A stretch of DNA of 64,000 nt, taken from assembly GCA_020064725.1 (NCBI GenBank), contig JAGTWJ010000003.1:744001-808000 (forward strand), written 5' to 3'. The notes under the pieces are model-generated. The model was not told where the DNA came from. It was given only the letters and a program-made list of their open reading frames with translations, and did not search any database. The position numbers and the translations under genes were made by a program. This DNA is from Drechslerella dactyloides (Eukaryota > Ascomycota > Orbiliomycetes > Orbiliales > Orbiliaceae). Numbering within the stretch: position 1 is the stretch's first letter; each line of letters begins with the position of its first letter. Below, piece after piece: positions 23,751-36,009 of this stretch.

Positions 23751-25821
23751 TCAATTGACTAGGGTCGTTTCCCCGTATATCATTGTAGCTTCTTTCGATA
23801 TGCTAGGTGGAGCCGCGTTTGAGGCTGCAGACTCCGTATTCGATTTCGAGAGTGACGACCGCGATCCGTGATCACCACTCGACTTAACGGTAGGCTCCGG
23901 GCTTCCGATCCCGTCAGGCGCCCAGGTGTCCCACCAGAAGACTTTCGGGACATATATCTGCACGACGCCGTCAACGACCTTGCGCGGCACGCAGCAAACA
24001 AAGCGGTCGGTGTACCAGACTTGCGTCACGCGCGGGGTGTTACCGAGCACGGCGAGGAGGTCGCCCCGCGGCATATAGCACAGTGGGTTAGAGGCCGAAT
24101 TTGGGTCCGCGTCGTCGCCGAAGCGCAATTTGCGGAGACGGGGTAGGCGACGGAAGAGCCGTGCACATACAGGAGACAGAAACTAGAAATAGGAGGCATT
24201 AGCGAGGGAACATGTGGTCGGTGAGATTCGATGTGTTTATCATCCACTTACTGGTCCTATTAAGTCGGAGAGCAATAGCTCCCTGACGGTATTGATGAAT
24301 GGGATCATGCCTATAATCGCAAATATCAGGGAGCTGTCAGCAGGATCAAAAAGCGATTATATTATATCGATGTAGTGAGTCAGGCCAGCAGGATAGCGGG
24401 TGTATATTGGTGTGGATATTGAACGGGGGTACATACACCGCAACCCACTCTCGTCAATAGAACCACCGATAGATGCTTTCCAAATTTGGTTATTCGGGAG
24501 CTTCTGCAGTCCAGTAAGCATCGCCACCGCATGACGGTCATCCATTCCGCCAAACGGCTCTTCGGGACGCATCCCCCATGTCTTGAACTTGACTTTCTCC
24601 GGGCAGCCACGCGGTACGTCGTACTCGATCACTTGTAGGCCGGCCTCCGCGCCGCAGAGTGGGATGATGAACTCGCAACCGACGCGGACGTAGAGTTCTT
24701 GGACCTTTGGGAAGAACTCCGGTGGGGTAGGTGAGGGCAGAGGGAGGAGTGTGCGCTTCAAGAGATCTCGGACTGAGTATGGCTCGATGGACATGTAGAG
24801 AGTTTGGAGGTTTGGCATTGAGATAAGCAATTGGACGGCGTTGGCGACGGCGAGAGGGAGGGATTTTGCCGGGGTGGCGCCGCTGAGGGCATTCGGCCAG
24901 GCGGTGTTCTTGACGAAGAAGCGCATGCATCTATTTTATACAAGTTTGGTTAGTTAATCGTATTCTCATCTCATCAAGACGCGCATACGCAGTGATGCGG
25001 ACTAGCCTAGCGCAGAGCTAGCTGCAAAACTGCACACACCAGTCCAAATGTATAGACATAATGCATATCAAAAGCTGAAAAAACGTATGCGCGTATTGTA
25101 GTAATTGGTAAATTGCATTGCATTATCTTTAGCTAGTCTCATAAGCCAGTTTCTTCCTCATTCAGATCCGCAACTTGGATATCTGCTCGTCCGGTGCTGG
25201 AGAACATACTGAGTAATGGAAACATTTGAACATCACATTACAACATCAAGCTGGTGTTGTCGAGATTTGTGGAGGTGGTACAGGGATTCGGGCACCAAGC
25301 CAGGCTGGTCAGGGATGTAAATTTCATGCTTCAACATACCTGACATGCTGCAGCAGCCACTCTGCCTGATTGTAGAACTCCAGCCGGTCCAGTGTAAGGC
25401 AATCGTCCGTTGCCAATACCACGTTTCGAAACAGAAATGGCACACACATCTCCCTCAGCAATTTATCTGTCCGCGAAAGGCCGTCGAAGATTGACTCGCA
25501 GCGAAATGGGCCCGAGTGTTTAATGTCAGTTAGTTTGACAGCGTTCCTACCGCTTCGGGACACGGCTTCCGCGCCAAAGATCGCGCGTCGGTTCCATTGC
25601 TCGACGGCGTACTTGTACGCCCGGCGCGGGGAGTCGTGTCTTGCCGCTGGAGGCAGCTCCACTCGAACGCTAGACTCTCGCAGACAGCGGCTGCATTGGC
25701 AGGGAAGATCGACTGCCGGCGGTGCACCAAGGGGTGGCTGGCGAGCTTTGGCGCGGATAGCGTCGAGTTTGTGGCAGATGTTAAGGAGAACATCATACGG
25801 TAGGTCGCTGAGGGACTTCAT
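23751..25821 (-). CDS. F-box domain protein, fungal
   Basis: Four exons: 25821-25340, 24930-24437, 24310-24252 and 24182-23751; 488 residues. The N-terminus MKSLSDLPYDVLLNICHKLD is an F-box, expected to bind Skp1 in an SCF ubiquitin ligase. After a Cys-containing linker comes a leucine-rich region (LLREMCVPFLFRNVVL, LLQHVRCMRFFVKN, LISMPNLQTLYMSIEP, FPKVQELYVRVGC) typical of fungal F-box proteins that pick substrates with irregular LRRs. The C-terminus is Ser-rich and probably disordered. Splices are in phase with good donors (GTATGT, GTATGT, GTAAGT). Intron 1 is 409 bp, long for this genome, but the join HVR-CMRFF reads smoothly. Substrate unknown. Confidence 0.83.
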
Positions 25822-27857
25822 CCTGAATCGAAATGACGATCTAGCGTATAAGCTAGTAATAACTAGTTTACGTACAGGGAAATATAATTGGATCGATGGA
25901 GAGGAATCGGAGAATAGCCGCTCGATCAGAAGAAACGCTCACCTGGAGGGCAGCTTCTTATACTGCAGCCAGAAATCGGCCAGCGAAGCTCTGCCACCCC
26001 TCGCAAGCAAGGGCGACCGATTGTGCGCGATCTAGACGGGCCGATTGGACAACAACTTCTCACTGCCAAGCTCCAGCTGTCCCTCTCGCGGGAGAAATCT
26101 CGTTGTTCCATGTACCTTTGGCTACCGATTGACAGCAGCTGTGCGTGGGGTACCGGTACGGCGATTGTGGGCTCGGATATCGATCTGGAGAGAACACCAT
26201 CATCCCTGTCAATGCAAGCGATCGAGGTTGGGCCGCAAAACTTCCCTTTTGAGAGCGAGGTGGAGACCAACAGAACAATTTCCGTGCCGCGATAGCTTTG
26301 ATCTTCACATTCCCGTGCATACGCAGCAGCCTTGGACATCACTGCCAGGTTTGTCTTCGAGTCTGTGATGTGAAAGTTGCAAGATTCAAGTGATCCAACG
26401 CAGAATTAAATCGCGCATCACAGTGCATGTGCATGTGGTTCTTGAGGATGCACACATCCATTCATGCATGTCAAGAACCCGGCTTGCGCACCATAGCGAT
26501 CTGCCATTGATATGCGAAGATACCTGCAGATGGCGATTGACCGCAGCGGCCCCAGGACCCTGAAACTGTAGTGCCCCCCACATGATTCGACGTGCACAAA
26601 TATTTGATTGAATACACATAGCTTATGGTTCTCTGCTGTTGTTTCCAGTGCGATGCCAACGTCGCGGTTCCCATGTTCCAATGAGCTCTGCTACAACTAG
26701 TCTCATCCCTGATACGTCTTAACAAGTGATTTGACGCGTCATCAGCACACTGCGCAGCTTTTTCGCCAGGTAGAACTAGCAATAATGCATGCCGCACCGA
26801 TCCTAAAATTAGTCTATATGATCCTATACGTATAGATATCAACTAGTTTCATTTTGAAATTCAAGACTCACCACCAGAGTGTGCATACTCGCACCTGTTA
26901 CTAGTTACTATATAGCTTCGGGGTGGCGACCATGGCAGTAATATCCAGGTATATGGAGCTAAATTATCTTATGCAAAGCTTCAACGCGCGGGGGAAAATG
27001 CGGACAGAGTGCTTGGCTATTGGCGAGTTGAATTTTATTGTATGTTTGCCGTCGGAGACCTGATTGGTTTGGCTATTCTAAATTCAAAATTCTTGGTCTG
27101 GGGTAAGAGAGGTATACCAGAAGTTTCAAAGGGAATTATATGAATAAGAGAGGTTATTGAATTCAATGGAGAGAGGCTATGGCTTGGTGATGATTTAAGC
27201 TACGACAGTAACAAATAGCAAGTACTATTGGTAGGGAGGCAAGTTAAAAATATGGGCGCAAGCCGCAGTTCTGCTGCACCACATACAAGGCTGCCAGTTT
27301 TCCTTGGTCATAGCTCAGCTGGTGACATCCCGGAATTATCTCGGCAAAGAAACTACCATATATCAAGATCAAAGACACGGCTTTTCAACGTGGAAATTAC
27401 TTTTTTTCTCAAGAAATACCTTGTTTATATCCGTTTACGCCCGATTGTATCCAACATATATACTGGGCCTTTTCGTCTAATCTGCACTCTTTGCAAAAGG
27501 CCTTTGCATGTACATATGTTATCAACGCGCGCGCTTTGGGTACGTACGCAAACGCAGAGTCGTCTGTACAAAGACATTTAAGTATCCTTAAAGTAAACCG
27601 GGAGATCCATCTCAAAAGACCATTTAAATCGGCGATTTGACCGCCATGGACCAAGCGAATGTCCATGTGCATCTGCGCGGTTGTCTTGCCTTGCCTGTTC
27701 TACGCGAGAGTCGGTCTCCCAAGCCGAAGTTGCGTTGTGGCGCGAAATGCAACAAGGCGCATTTGAGCCGAGGCAAACGAACCGAACGCGACCGCTAGCC
27801 CACCCAGCAACAGGCGAACAGGGCCGTCGACATCAACTTCATCCCACAACAGCCGCG
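25822..27857. other. Intergenic between F-box gene and PEX10
   Basis: About 2 kb. The part 25870-26380 is GC-richer and open on both strands (for example 26342-25926, minus strand), but no family or splice pattern is visible. The rest is AT-rich with nothing recognised. 27680-27857 is the likely PEX10 promoter and leader. Confidence 0.5.
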
Positions 27858-29367
27858 ATGCCTGCCTCCACCAAGCCCGCGACCTCGGCCACGATCACCG
27901 ATATACCACAATCCGAGAACGTCGACGGCTATGACTTCCCTTTTGCCGCCGCGCCGGACATCAGTAAGCCGGGCTCCCTGTTATTCGCACTCATTCGCGC
28001 TGTCGCTCCTCATAAACAACTCGGCCGTCATCAAGCCGCTAACATTCACGCTCGCCGATTCTAGTCCGGTCGAACCAGAAGGACGCGTATTTCCAGGGCG
28101 TAATACTCGACCAGCTTTCCACGATTCTGCGAAATCTTTACGGTACGCCCCACCTTGCACGACCACCCACAGGCTCGTTTGCTGATCGCAGTCTCCAGGC
28201 GCTCGGATACTGCATAAGTTCAACACGGAGGCGAAGGTCTTCGCGGACCTGCTGTACCTCGGCATCACAACGCTTGTCGGCAGCCGCACTCTCGGCGAGG
28301 AGTATTGCGACATCATCCACGTTGACGCGGACACTCGGCGCTTACCAAACATCATCGTACGCATTGATCCGTTCACCTTGAATCCGATTCCGCATGCGGC
28401 TATCACTTCACGCAGGCTAACGATTCTTCGGACAGCAACGCGCGGGATACATACTCTCGGTGGTGGTGCTACCGTACATTTCGTCTAGGCTTGCGCCGAA
28501 GTTGCGCGCCCGCATCCGCACGAATCTCGACCGGCGCGCGGCGCGTCGAGCGTTAACGAAGACGACGAATGGCGAAGGCAGCTTTAAGGAGCGCCTCATC
28601 TCATTTCTGCACCGTAATCTCGACTCGCTGGCGGGCTTTGAGAGTCTTATCGCCGTGCATCTGGCATTCTTCTACTTCTCGGGGGCGTATTACCATGTTT
28701 CGAAGCGGATATGGGGGATGAAATATGTACGTCGCTTGTCACTGTTGCAATCTTGGAATTGTGACTGGTAATGAATGCTGACGAGTTATGCGGTGGGTAG
28801 ATCTTCACGAAGCGACTGCAACCGCATGAGCAGCGGGTTGGATATGAAGTACTCGGCGTGCTTCTACTCTTGCAAATCGTCGTGCAGACGTACAGCAAGG
28901 TGTCCGAATTCCTTGCCGAGCCCAGCGAGGAGGGTGGCGAGAAGGGTGCCGCTGCTGCGAAGAGCGGAGTTCTGGCGGCGCCGACGGGTGGCGATGACGT
29001 ACAGGTCGACTTGGAGAACCCGGAGACGATGGGATTCGTGCAGGGCGAGATGGCGAGGAAGTGCACACTCTGCCTAGAGTCGATGAAAGACCCGACGGTA
29101 TGTAGACAGTGCTGTTTATAGGGCGATCATATGCCAGGCGCGATGAGTGAGTGAGTGAGTGACTGATTTGGTACTTTGTAGTTGACACCGTGCGGGCACA
29201 TGTTCTGCTGGACGTGTATCTCTGAGTGGTGTCGGAATAAGGTTGGTCTCTAAATCTCTATCCGCTCTCCTATAACTTTCGAGCTAATGATATAATGTGT
29301 GTAGCCCGAATGCCCACTCTGCAGGTCCTCGGCTCTGCCGCAGCACCTGCTCGTTCTTCGCGGGTAA
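27858..29367 (+). CDS. PEX10: Peroxin-10, RING-finger peroxisomal E3 ligase subunit
   Basis: Seven exons: 27858-27963, 28065-28142, 28199-28356, 28436-28726, 28801-29097, 29182-29241 and 29305-29367; 350 residues. Pex10 forms the Pex2-Pex10-Pex12 membrane ubiquitin-ligase channel that recycles the import receptor Pex5. The N-terminal Pex2/Pex12-type domain shows AAPDIIRSNQKDAYFQG, YLGITTLVGSRTLGEEYCDI and QRAGYILSVVVLPYI. Hydrophobic segments are HLAFFYFSGAYYH and VGYEVLGVLLLLQIVVQ. The C-terminal C3HC4 RING (about residues 297-340) reads CTLCLES, TPCGHMFCWTC, then PECPLC. It is split by introns 5 and 6. All junctions keep frame with GTAAGC, GTACGC, GTACGT, GTATGT or GTTGGT donors. Confidence 0.94.
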
Positions 29368-30639
29368 TGCACGAGAGTTTCCTTCTCCCTTAAGACACCA
29401 GGTTTAGGGTGGTTAAATTTACGATACGGCGTGCAAAATTTGCTTGATGGGACGGGCTCGAGTAGATATACACTATACATACGTTACCATGAGAAGTTGA
29501 TGCGTCAGGCGAGTATCATTGGGTTTGCTTTATCTCGGTTATCTAGACGGCATCTGTACGAGTATATAGTCACAAGCGCTTAAGCGTATCGGTATATCAG
29601 TTGGTATATAATAATGAGACCAAATGCATCCGGGCTACAGTTGAAACTTCCGTCGTCTGATATAGCATTACAGCTTGCGAGTGCGTATACTAGTGCAACT
29701 CAACTAAGGTCTACCTACATGCGCGAATATAGTACATCATATTGTGTCTCTACGTTCGTATAATTCGGCCGCACTGGCTATTACATAAGTAGGCACCGAC
29801 CATCGATATTCAGAAGATGACGTACGATGCCTTGGCTTTGCGTTGTCTACCAGCAATTTACAACAGATATCAAGAGTTTAAGTCGAAAGAGGTTAGCAGC
29901 TTATCCCATAAAACGCCGGGCGCGATGGATTTATAAACCGGGTTCGAGCGAACTGTCACTTCGGAGGTTAATACTTTAGTGTCTAGAGAGTGGCGTCCGT
30001 TGTAGGTGAACTGTGTGGGTCTGGCTTGTGAAACCATTTTAGGCAGTAGGCGCATTTGCATGACATCGACCAAGGCAGACATAGGATTCATCAGGACCAT
30101 ACAACAGAAATAAGGGAGTCTCTGATATCCGCATGATACACTCATGTTCGTCGGACTGGCACGAACACAAGTCGAGGACGCAAGGAGATTCAAGCCTTCT
30201 AACTCGATCAGCATGCTGTTTATGTAGTCTTGATCCCCGGCGCCAGCTCGCTGTTGTGTTTTTACCCACTGGACAGTCTGCATTTAATACGTGAGTCTCT
30301 TTCATACGACCGGACTATGCGCGACGGCCATAGACAACGTATCCGTATCCCGTGGCCGATGCTCAGCGCACCAACCTCCGAGGTTCTTCTGAGCCGGACA
30401 GGAGCGGAATTCACCGAGAACAATTGAGGAAGAGAGACCGAGCCGAAGAAATCCTTAGAATAACACAGTCCTGCTGCTAATATACATACAGTACACGACG
30501 CGCCAAACTGAGTTTGTGGGAATCTGGAGGATCTAGTAACAGAGATTTTCGAGCAACCACTCTATGTAATCGCAGAATGAGTGCATACGTGAGAGACTTG
30601 ATGGGGAGGAGGGCCAAGGAGCGATTGGTAGCCAGCTGG
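29368..30639. other. Intergenic between PEX10 and MPC1 3' ends
   Basis: About 1.27 kb. One 137-codon frame (30283-29870, minus strand) is open but shows no signal peptide, motif or intron support. I treat it as chance. No repeats. Confidence 0.5.
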
Positions 30640-31412
30640 TTAATTTGTGCCTGCTGACGACTTGATCTTGCTCGCTGCCTCTTCAACCTTCCCTGCCGCG
30701 TCTCCCGCCGCTTCCTTAGCTTTCTGGGCAATTTCCCGTCCTCCCCAGCTGTGACGTTGTCGGTCAGTATGTATGCGATTTGTATCGGTGGGGAGGGTTG
30801 GTGAACGTACTGGTGGTACTGCAGATATCGGTAGCCCTGTGTTAACTGCGAGGATTCGTTGATGAAGTGGCAAGCTGCAGGGAACTCCTGTTAGCAGTTG
30901 GTTCTGGCAAGCGGATACGTCAGTGCTTGGAGGCCGTACCAAAGAGGAGGTAGTTCTTAGGCGTCACAGCCAATCTGGAGAAGTTCAGGTCCCGTCAGTG
31001 ACTAATTGTTCGAGAGGCGAAGGGTGTGACAGTCGAAGAAAGGAAGGTACGCACGAGTATCGCATAAAAACCGCTGAGTAGACGACTAGAGCACCAGTCA
31101 TCTGCCCCGAGATGCTGGAAAAGCGTGTTAGCTTAGCCACGATCTGGAATCCGCCTTGAACGCCCGTAGGCGACTCGGGGAGTATCGTACATCTCCGGAT
31201 CCTTCTTGAAGTCGGCGATGGCGGCTAGGGGGATGCCAAAGTTGGAGACGGGTCCCCAGAAGTCTGACCGGGAGGGGTGTCATATTAGCACTGTGCGAAT
31301 GCCAGGAGGTGAATGTGACATTGGGGCTCCTAGACTCACGGGTCGAGCAGAAGTAGTCCAGCACCTTGTTGGAGCGGATGCGAGCATTCAGGTTGACGAG
31401 CGCCTGGAACAT
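30640..31412 (-). CDS. MPC1: Mitochondrial pyruvate carrier subunit 1
   Basis: Six small exons: 31412-31340, 31263-31191, 31114-31055, 30974-30940, 30874-30811 and 30748-30640; 137 residues, the family's usual length. MPC1 forms the inner-membrane pyruvate carrier with an MPC2/MPC3 partner. The joined protein reads MFQALVNLNARIRSNKVL, then STHFWGPVSNFGIPLAAIAD and KKDPEIISGQMTGALVVYS. It continues FMRYSLAVTPKNYLLFACH and FINESSQLTQGYRYLQYHH. These are the signature blocks of MPC1. Each of the five introns has a GT donor (GTGAGT, GTACGA, GTGCGT, GTACGG, GTACGT) and phases match throughout. The tail is Ala/Lys/Glu-rich and specific to filamentous fungi. Confidence 0.95.
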
Positions 31413-32084
31413 GGTGGGCAGGCAGGCAGAGCAGGCGAGGTGCAGCGAGTGGAAGTACTGACGGAGTTGTCGGTGAGGATGGCGATGTCGAAGACGAGGC
31501 ACGGTGAAGACGACGAAGGAGACTATCTGCGGGCCGTGATCGTGTGAGGCCGCCAACAACCGGTCGGAGTAAAAGCGCTCGCCAACACAAACCGGGGCGC
31601 CGAAGCCGCTGGGCGGCCCGCAAGCCTGCCTCCCGACTCCACATCACGACTTCATGATGCCTTCTCGCCGCAATGACTGCGCGCCAGGCGCATGCAGACA
31701 CAATCCTAAGCTCCGGGCAGCAGACAGACAGCCTAGGTCAAAGCCCGACGCGAGTGGTGGCATGGCGAGAGCCGTTTCGACTGCGGCAGGGGCTGTATGG
31801 AACTGACATGAGAGCTTCTATTGTGGGGGGCCTTCATTTCTCTTCCTTAGCTCATCTCCTGAGTACGATGTCAAGCCAGCCCACGAAGCCTATAAGTATT
31901 AATACCGACCTCCTGAACCCAGCACTGGTATCATCAGAAGCACAATCGCCCAATCATCTACCATCGATATAACACGTATCTACCGCCGCATCCGTTGACG
32001 CTGTCCGTTGCCTGCCGCACGTGTCGCCGTCAAACGCCAAACCAAGCAGCCCAGCCAAATACACCGCGTATAAATACCCGGCCG
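31413..32084. promoter_or_regulatory. Divergent promoter region, MPC1 / URA6
   Basis: A 672-bp gap between divergent starts, holding both promoters. No gene supported. Confidence 0.5.
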
Positions 32085-33212
32085 ATGAAGAGCATCATGA
32101 AGGCCGTTCGTCCGGCCTCGTTGCAGTTCGTCTCGCGCACCATCGCCACGCGCTCCTTACCCTCCATCCGAAGCCAATTGCCTCTGCCGCGCTACAATTG
32201 CCTTAGACCGGCCTCGTCGTTATCTCCAGCCGTCCTCAGCGTAGCTCGGAGGTCGACACTAGGCTCAAATTCGAGACACTATACAACCGGACATATCTCT
32301 GGACCCGGTGCCCCGCGTCCGCCGAAGGACAACAAGCTAAAAGCCTGGCCATTCATCCTGATTTTTGTCACCGGTGCCGTCGCTTTTGCCGCTGTACTAG
32401 AGAATCGGAAAGGTGCATACACATATCTTTACTACCCCCGGGGGCTCCAACTAACTAATTGATCTTCTTGCTGTCTTGCAGATAAGCCGAAACCAATGCC
32501 GCCTACCGACACCTCCAAGAGCCTGCCCAAGCTCCGTGACGACGGTCCGGTCTTCAGCCCCGACGATGTCAAAGTGATATTCGTCCTTGGCGGCCCCGGC
32601 GTCGGCAAGGGCACCCAATGCGCCAATCTCGTCAAAGACTACCACTTTGTGCACTTATCTGCCGGTGACCTGCTCCGGGAAGAGCGGACCCGCTCCGGCA
32701 CCGAATACGGCGAGCTGATTGAGACCTACATCAAGGAAGGCAAGATCGTCCCTATGGAGGTCACCATTGTCCTGCTCGAGAATGCTATGAAGAAGAGCAT
32801 CGAGGCTGGCAAGCACAAGTTCCTTATCGACGGCTTCCCGCGCCAGATGGACCAAGCTCTGAAGTTCGAAGAGGTCGTCGTGCCTAGTCAGTTCACACTG
32901 TTCTTCGACTGCGATGAGGAAACTATGACGAAGCGGATCACAGAACGCGGGAAGACGAGTGGCCGCAGCGACGATAACCCCGAGAGCATGCTGAAGCGAT
33001 TCCGCACATTCAATGAGACAAGCATGCCTGTCGTCAATTACTTTGACGGCCAGAAGAAGGTGGTCAAGGTCGATGGCGCCAAGTCGGTTGATGCTGTATA
33101 TGCAGACGTCAAGGCGCATATTGCTGTGAGTTGGCCCTTCCCTATCTCGTATAGGATCTTACATGATGGCAGCTGCTAACGTGGAAATTCGAAATAGGAC
33201 CGTTTGAAGTGA
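32085..33212 (+). CDS. URA6: Uridylate (UMP/CMP) kinase with N-terminal membrane extension
   Basis: Exons 32085-32412, 32482-33125 and 33198-33212; 328 residues. Phosphorylates UMP (and related NMPs) with ATP. The kinase core carries the P-loop VLGGPGVGKGTQC, the NMP-binding LSAGDLLREE and the lid-region IDGFPRQMDQA and RGKTSGRSDDN. Together these mark the UMP/CMP kinase branch of adenylate kinases. The roughly 110-residue N-terminal part is Arg/Ser-rich (a presequence-like segment with SRTIATRSLPSIRS) and has one hydrophobic stretch (AWPFILIFVTGAVAFAAVL). This suggests mitochondrial or membrane anchoring. The last exon adds only DRLK. A second ATG at 32097 could also be the start. Confidence 0.92.
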
Positions 33213-34367
33213 TCCTGGAGCTGCTTTTGGGGAACTCTCAGCTCGTTCGCTTCTTTCCTTGGGACAAGGTTATCATTCGTTGTTTCTTCTCTGCTTTCTC
33301 GGTACATAGCTTTAGTCAGAAGACAATAGAGAGCAAGCAACTTGTGCTTGGAGATGATGCACGTACCAAAAACAAACTTATCGATGTATAAGAGTATTTT
33401 GAAAAATGCTGAGGAATCTTCCGTAGTTTGAGCCTTCACTGGTATCACGGTTCCAAAAAGCAACAGGCAACGCAGATATAATATTACGGATGTGTATCGC
33501 GATATCGACCTTACCTGCTCCGAATGCCGATACATCGATACGATAGCTGGGTTTACATGCATGCTATTAAATCGGCTTCGTTATTCATAGAGTCTAAGTA
33601 CACTACTTAAGTAGTTAGGAAGGAGTTTGTGACAGGGGAAAACACGTATTTATCGATCAATAAGAACGGAATGATATAAGAAGCTATTGAGATAGTGGAA
33701 ATCAATAACGAGCTTATCAAGGAGATAGTTAAACAAAATATCGGGAACTGCCTGCATGCATAAAAGAGTATACGTCATTAACGAAAAAACGTCAAGGAAA
33801 GACAAGTATGTAACGGATGTCAATATGTAAGTGTCGTAAAAGGACAATAATGAAAAAGACGGACAGGTTGCAGACGTTTCAATTTTAGTAAAGCGCAAAC
33901 AACATAGAAAGTGAGGATGGCTCGGTTCGGCCACAGAATAGCAAGTGAGATGGTATACTGGATCCATCGCGACATATAGAGTGCATGAGAAACGGTCAAC
34001 CAACGAAGGGGGAAAAAACGTAGAAAGCAAAAAGACAACGAAGGGAACAAAACATAAAAAGGAAGACAGTTAACAGACCACAGCAACATAGAAAGTGAGG
34101 AAGCTGCAGATTCTGCCACTGTGCACGAAGACTGGCCCCGAGACTAGCACGAAGAGGTGATTGTAAAGGGAAATTATAATGTAAAATGCGATATATATCG
34201 TGACGGGGAGGGAAAAGAGGGAGAGCAGGGGGCAGAGGAGCAAGAGGGCGGGGGAAGCAGATGCACTTGTGGATCTGTGTGTGCATCTACAAGACTTTAA
34301 AGCCTTCTAGTTGCAAGTCAGAATGAAGTACTGAAAGGGTCTCTCGCATCATCAATACTAACCTGGT
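33213..34367. other. Convergent 3' region, purine-rich
   Basis: About 1.15 kb between URA6 and the SRA gene, with A/G-rich low-complexity sequence. A short repeat (CAACATAGAAAGTGAGGA) occurs near 33900 and 34085. One copy of the CCCCGAGACTA motif lies at 34136. No gene is supported. Confidence 0.55.
34136..34147 (+). promoter_or_regulatory. CCCCGAGACTAG motif, outlying copy
   Basis: Exact copy in the convergent region between URA6 and the SRA gene, not in an obvious promoter. It argues for caution about the role of the motif. Confidence 0.3.
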
Positions 34368-36009
34368 TCAGGCAGTCTTCTTTCTTCGCCGCTTAGCTGC
34401 CGGCGGCTCCCCTGCCTTCTTCGACTGTTCGATCGTGAAGCGACGTTCACGGATGTAATCCGCCGTTTCTGCGTCAAAATAGACAAGTCGGAACCTCATT
34501 ATGTTATGACCGCCTCTATTCTGGTGATGGAGTACCTCATGGACGCGGAAAAGCTGGCGAGTTGTGGGTTAGCAGGATTCGATTTTCGTAAGTGCATGCA
34601 TACATTGATCAGGCTTTCGGATATGATTACTCACTCCTATGTAGAGGTACTCTTTCTCACCCTCGGGGCGGTATGAGATGTTCGACTTCGCGCCTATAAT
34701 GACGCGGACTGGCCAACCGGTCTCGTGAGACTTCACTAGTGCTGCATTCTCCCTATACGCTCGCACATATCAGCAACTCATCGGCTTTTCACGAGTTTTT
34801 GGAGATAGGAGCGCCCGAACTTACATGATGCTTGTATCAACGTCGCGGAGAACCTGATCGATGCTGGCCGGTGGGTTCTTGCGCTTCTCGCCTTTGGCAC
34901 CACCGACGCCGGTGAAGAGGATGGCGTCTCCGTCCTCGCCGTCCTCGCTGTAGCCGGCGGCGATGAGAAAGCTGAAGCAGCCGTCGGCTTTGCGGGCATG
35001 GACAGAGCCTTGTTGTCGTATGTGTAAACCGAGTGCTGAGGTGTCGGAGCGACTAGCGATCAGTTTGCCCTGCGACGAACCCGTCAATGAGTGTCATATC
35101 ATGGCTAATATAGCATGCGTATAGGAAATCCAGGCAATCGGTGTCGATGAATTGAGAAGATATACTTACGACTGGAATGCCGTCCAGGTGACCGAATCGT
35201 ATCTTGGAATTGGGGTCGGCACGCTGAGCCCTTTCATTATAGTTCAGGAATCCATAAAAGGATTCCAAGACTCGATCATAAGCTTTGTGAGCGAGCGTCA
35301 GCAGCAGCTGCTTGTCTGGAAAAGCCTGCTGAGCAAGCACCATCTCTTCTTGTGCATCCTTTAATGCTGCAACAGTCCGGAAATTCGCGCCCGGAATGGT
35401 CTCGTGTCCTGCGAGCTATATGTTGCAGGGCAGTCATCAGCATCACGGTCCCGAATTCGTGAGCACTAAGGCGATCACCAAGCCTAGCCATATCACGGAA
35501 CACCGCTACCATTGTGAAAGATCCAAGGAGGAAAGAAACGGAAGTCTACTTACCAAGGCATATATCTGGCTAAACGACCCTTGCTCCCAATCCCTACTTA
35601 TGCCACGCTGTTGGAGCCAGTCTTGAACGCAGAGAAAGTGCGTCTATACAACAGGAGTCAATGGCACACCCGGTCAACAAACATATCCCGACTATCACTC
35701 CGCCGAGCATGCTTGGGTACGCTGCATATGGATTTGAATTGCACTTACCTCCTGACCGGTGTCCGGCTTCCATTGTGGCCGTTGGTCCTTCAGACTCTCC
35801 GAGACATTGTGAGAATTCGCCCGCGAGGATTCACCATTGGGAGACGCTTTAGGGGCAACTTTGGTATTGGCAGCGGCGGCGGCTCTTCTTCGAGTCACAA
35901 CGCCATATTCTTTGACCCCGGGGTCAAAGTAATCTTTGGGGTTTACCTTCTTCTGGAGGATAAACTCGAGGTTCTTCACAATGGCGTCGACTTCGGATTG
36001 AGTCGGCAT
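34368..36009 (-). CDS. SRA-YDG domain protein (putative modified-DNA reader)
   Basis: Six exons: 36009-35749, 35643-35554, 35415-35170, 35069-34825, 34752-34635 and 34553-34368; 381 residues. All junctions are in phase, with donors GTAAGT (four) and GTGAGT. The SRA fold covers about residues 188-350: FGHLDGIPVGKLIASRSD, HARKADGCFSFLIAAGYSED, GEDGDAILFTGVGG, PVRVIIGAK, YLYIGLFRV. These are the YDG/SRA signature positions. SRA domains flip out and read 5-methylcytosine or related bases in plants and animals. The protein ends in a Lys/Arg-rich stretch (AKRRRKKTA), likely a nuclear signal. No SET, RING or nuclease domain is attached, so it would act alone or with partners. The N-terminal 170 residues are unrecognised. 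Confidence 0.9.

Noticed and set aside
25926..26342. 138-codon minus-strand frame next to the F-box gene
   Set aside because: Frames on both strands are open in this GC-rich patch; no recognisable motif or splice structure.
27300..27340. tRNA A-box-like TAGCTCAGCTGGT
   Set aside because: No matching B box (GTTCGANNC) or acceptor-stem pairing within tRNA distance.
29870..30283. 137-codon frame between PEX10 and MPC1
   Set aside because: No motif, no signal peptide, no splice sites or conserved composition.
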